Shown here piece by piece: positions 62,659-64,000 of a DNA stretch of 64,000 nt; the stretch's first letter is position 1; every line of letters starts with the position of its first letter. The position numbers and the translations under genes were made by a program. This DNA comes from Saccharomonospora sp. NB11 (GTDB lineage Bacteria; Actinomycetota; Actinomycetes; Mycobacteriales; Pseudonocardiaceae), in contig NZ_JACBJG010000002.1 of the NCBI RefSeq assembly GCF_015910535.1, positions 310,001-374,000 on the forward strand, read 5' to 3'. A model generated the notes under the pieces. That model saw only the letters and a list, made by a program, of their open reading frames with translations, had not been told where the DNA came from and did not search any database.

Positions 62659-64000
62659 TCACACGTTCCGGCGATACTGCCCGCCCACCTCGAAGAAGGC
62701 GTGGGTGATCTGTCCGAGCGAGCACACGCGGGCGGCGTCCATCAGCACGGCGAACACGTTCTCCCCACTGGCCGCGGCCTCACGCAGCCGGGCGAGCGCC
62801 CGCTGAGCCTCGTCCCGGTGCCGTTCGTGGAAGTCGGCGAGCCGCGAGAGCTGCGACTGCTTCTCCTCCTCCGTTGCCCTGGCGAGCTCGACCTCCACCT
62901 CGTCGTCCTCGGGGTGGGGGTTGCGGAACATGTTGACCCCGACGATCGGCAGCGACCCGTCGTGCTTGAGTCGCTCGTAGAGCATCGACTCGTCCTGGAT
63001 CTTGCCGCGCTGGTAGCCGGTCTCCATGGCGCCGAGCACACCACCGCGTTCGGTGATGCGCTCGAACTCGGTGAGCACGGCCTCCTCGACCAGGTCGGTG
63101 AGTTCGTCGATGATGAACGAGCCCTGCAACGGGTTCTCGTTCTTCGACAGTCCCCACTCCTTGTTGATGATCATCTGGATGGCCAGCGCCCGTCGCACCG
63201 AGCTCTCGGTGGGCGTGGTGATGGCTTCGTCGTAGGCGTTGGTGTGCAGCGAGTTCGCGTTGTCGTACAGGGCACACAGCGCCTGCAGGGTGGTGCGGAT
63301 GTCGTTGAAGCTCATCTCCTGGGCGTGCAGCGACCGACCGGAGGTCTGCACGTGGTACTTGAGCTTCTGCGACCGTTCGTTGGCGCCGTACCGCTCGCGC
63401 ATGGCGACGGCCCAGATCCTGCGCGCGACCCGGCCCAGCACCGAGTATTCCGCGTCCATGCCGTTGGAGAAGAAGAACGACAGGTTGGGCGCGAAGTCGT
63501 CGATGTCCATGCCCCGGGCGAGGTAGGACTCCACGTAGGTGAAACCGTTGGCGAGGGTGAACGCGAGCTGCGTGATCGGGTTCGCCCCGGCCTCGGCGAT
63601 GTGGTAGCCCGAGATCGACACGGAGTAGAAGTTGCGGACCCCGTTGGCGATGAACCACTCCTGGATGTCCGACATCATCCGCAGCGAGAACTCGGTGGAG
63701 AAGATGCAGGTGTTCTGGCCCTGGTCCTCCTTGAGGATGTCGGCCTGCACCGTGCCACGCACCTGCCGCAGCGTCCACGCCCGGATCTCGGCGGCCTCGT
63801 CCTCGGTGGGCTCGCGGCCGTGCTCGGCGCGGAAGGCGTCCAGCCGTTGGTCGATCGCCGTGTTGAGGAAGAACGCCAGGATCGTCGGTGCGGGCCCGTT
63901 GATGGTCATCGACACCGACGTGGTCGGCGCGGTGAGGTCGAAGCCGTCGTAGAGGGCCTTCATGTCCTCCAGCGTCGCGATGGAGACGCCGGACGTGCCG
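62659..64000 (-). CDS. icmF: Fused isobutyryl-CoA mutase IcmF, C-terminal part (5'-partial)
   Basis: The frame runs off the window end, leaving about 447 C-terminal residues. They belong to the acyl-CoA-mutase catalytic domain: [11 protein letters not shown], the [13 protein letters not shown] motif, [16 protein letters not shown] near 135-150 from the visible start, and the end [14 protein letters not shown], which is typical of IcmF rather than of methylmalonyl-CoA mutase MutB. IcmF rearranges isobutyryl-CoA and n-butyryl-CoA with adenosylcobalamin; its B12 and G-protein domains should lie beyond the window. Confidence 0.85.
   Translation of the reverse strand, partial: GTSGVSIATLEDMKALYDGFDLTAPTTSVSMTINGPAPTILAFFLNTAIDQRLDAFRAEHGREPTEDEAAEIRAWTLRQVRGTVQADILKEDQGQNTCIFSTEFSLRMMSDIQEWFIANGVRNFYSVSISGYHIAEAGANPITQLAFTLANGFTYVESYLARGMDIDDFAPNLSFFFSNGMDAEYSVLGRVARRIWAVAMRERYGANERSQKLKYHVQTSGRSLHAQEMSFNDIRTTLQALCALYDNANSLHTNAYDEAITTPTESSVRRALAIQMIINKEWGLSKNENPLQGSFIIDELTDLVEEAVLTEFERITERGGVLGAMETGYQRGKIQDESMLYERLKHDGSLPIVGVNMFRNPHPEDDEVEVELARATEEEKQSQLSRLADFHERHRDEAQRALARLREAAASGENVFAVLMDAARVCSLGQITHAFFEVGGQYRRNV

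Overview
The window is high-GC actinobacterial DNA with almost no spacer, many GTG starts, 4-base stop/start overlaps and many genes whose start codon lies about 7 bases after a TAnnnT box (leaderless transcripts). The gene order largely follows the Mycobacterium tuberculosis Rv2674-Rv2710 region as I remember it (msrB, hemQ-hemY-hemE, DUF3000, RNase D, dxs, TrmA-like, APC transporter, ceoB-ceoC, DUF3159, OB-fold, DUF3710, dut, DUF3093, DUF4193, cei, suhB, ppgK, sigA, DUF7455, sigB). Mycobacterial lineage genes are absent and the accessory content (gluconate uptake, XylF-type ABC, F420 enzymes, IcmF) suggests a Pseudonocardiaceae member, perhaps Saccharomonospora; the genus is an inference.

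Layout: 1-4.2 kb holds a partial adenylate-forming enzyme, a VTT/TVP38 membrane protein, a transmembrane Ser/Thr kinase, a small membrane protein and msrB. 4.2-7.4 kb is the heme operon hemE-hemY-hemQ (minus strand). 7.5-14.4 kb has DUF3000, a LuxR-type regulator, RNase D, a two-component system and dxs. 14.5-22.0 kb is an accessory block: GMC oxidoreductase, FadR regulator, gluconokinase, gluconate permease, and a TetR regulator with an RND/MMPL pump. 22.2-27.0 kb combines an RNA methyltransferase, a KimA-like permease and two TrkA-type proteins. 27.0-37.7 kb is a dense conserved actinobacterial block of small envelope or unknown genes, ending in suhB, ppgK and sigA. 37.8-42.4 kb is a second accessory block, a ROK repressor and a sugar ABC importer with palindromic operator candidates. 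42.5-53.9 kb holds a helicase, YihY protein, DUF3039, pseudouridine breakdown genes, DUF3099, a methyltransferase, dtd, sigB and class I fumarase. 53.9-64.0 kb holds secreted proteins, including a polysaccharide deacetylase and a putative glycoside hydrolase, then an SDR, an esterase, two F420-type oxidoreductases and the C-terminal part of IcmF.

I found no RNA genes, insertion sequences, prophage or CRISPR array. The strongest non-coding signals are: a SigR/SigH-type promoter before sigB; a divergent promoter with overlapping -10 boxes between dut and DUF3093; a 15-bp TetR palindrome; a 17-bp palindrome over the sugar ABC promoter; a Ser/Thr kinase with a well-placed ribosome site in front of ATC rather than a normal start, preceded by a short leaderless reading frame; and a structured 490-base gap before the LuxR-type regulator. 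No clearly new multi-gene system was recognised.
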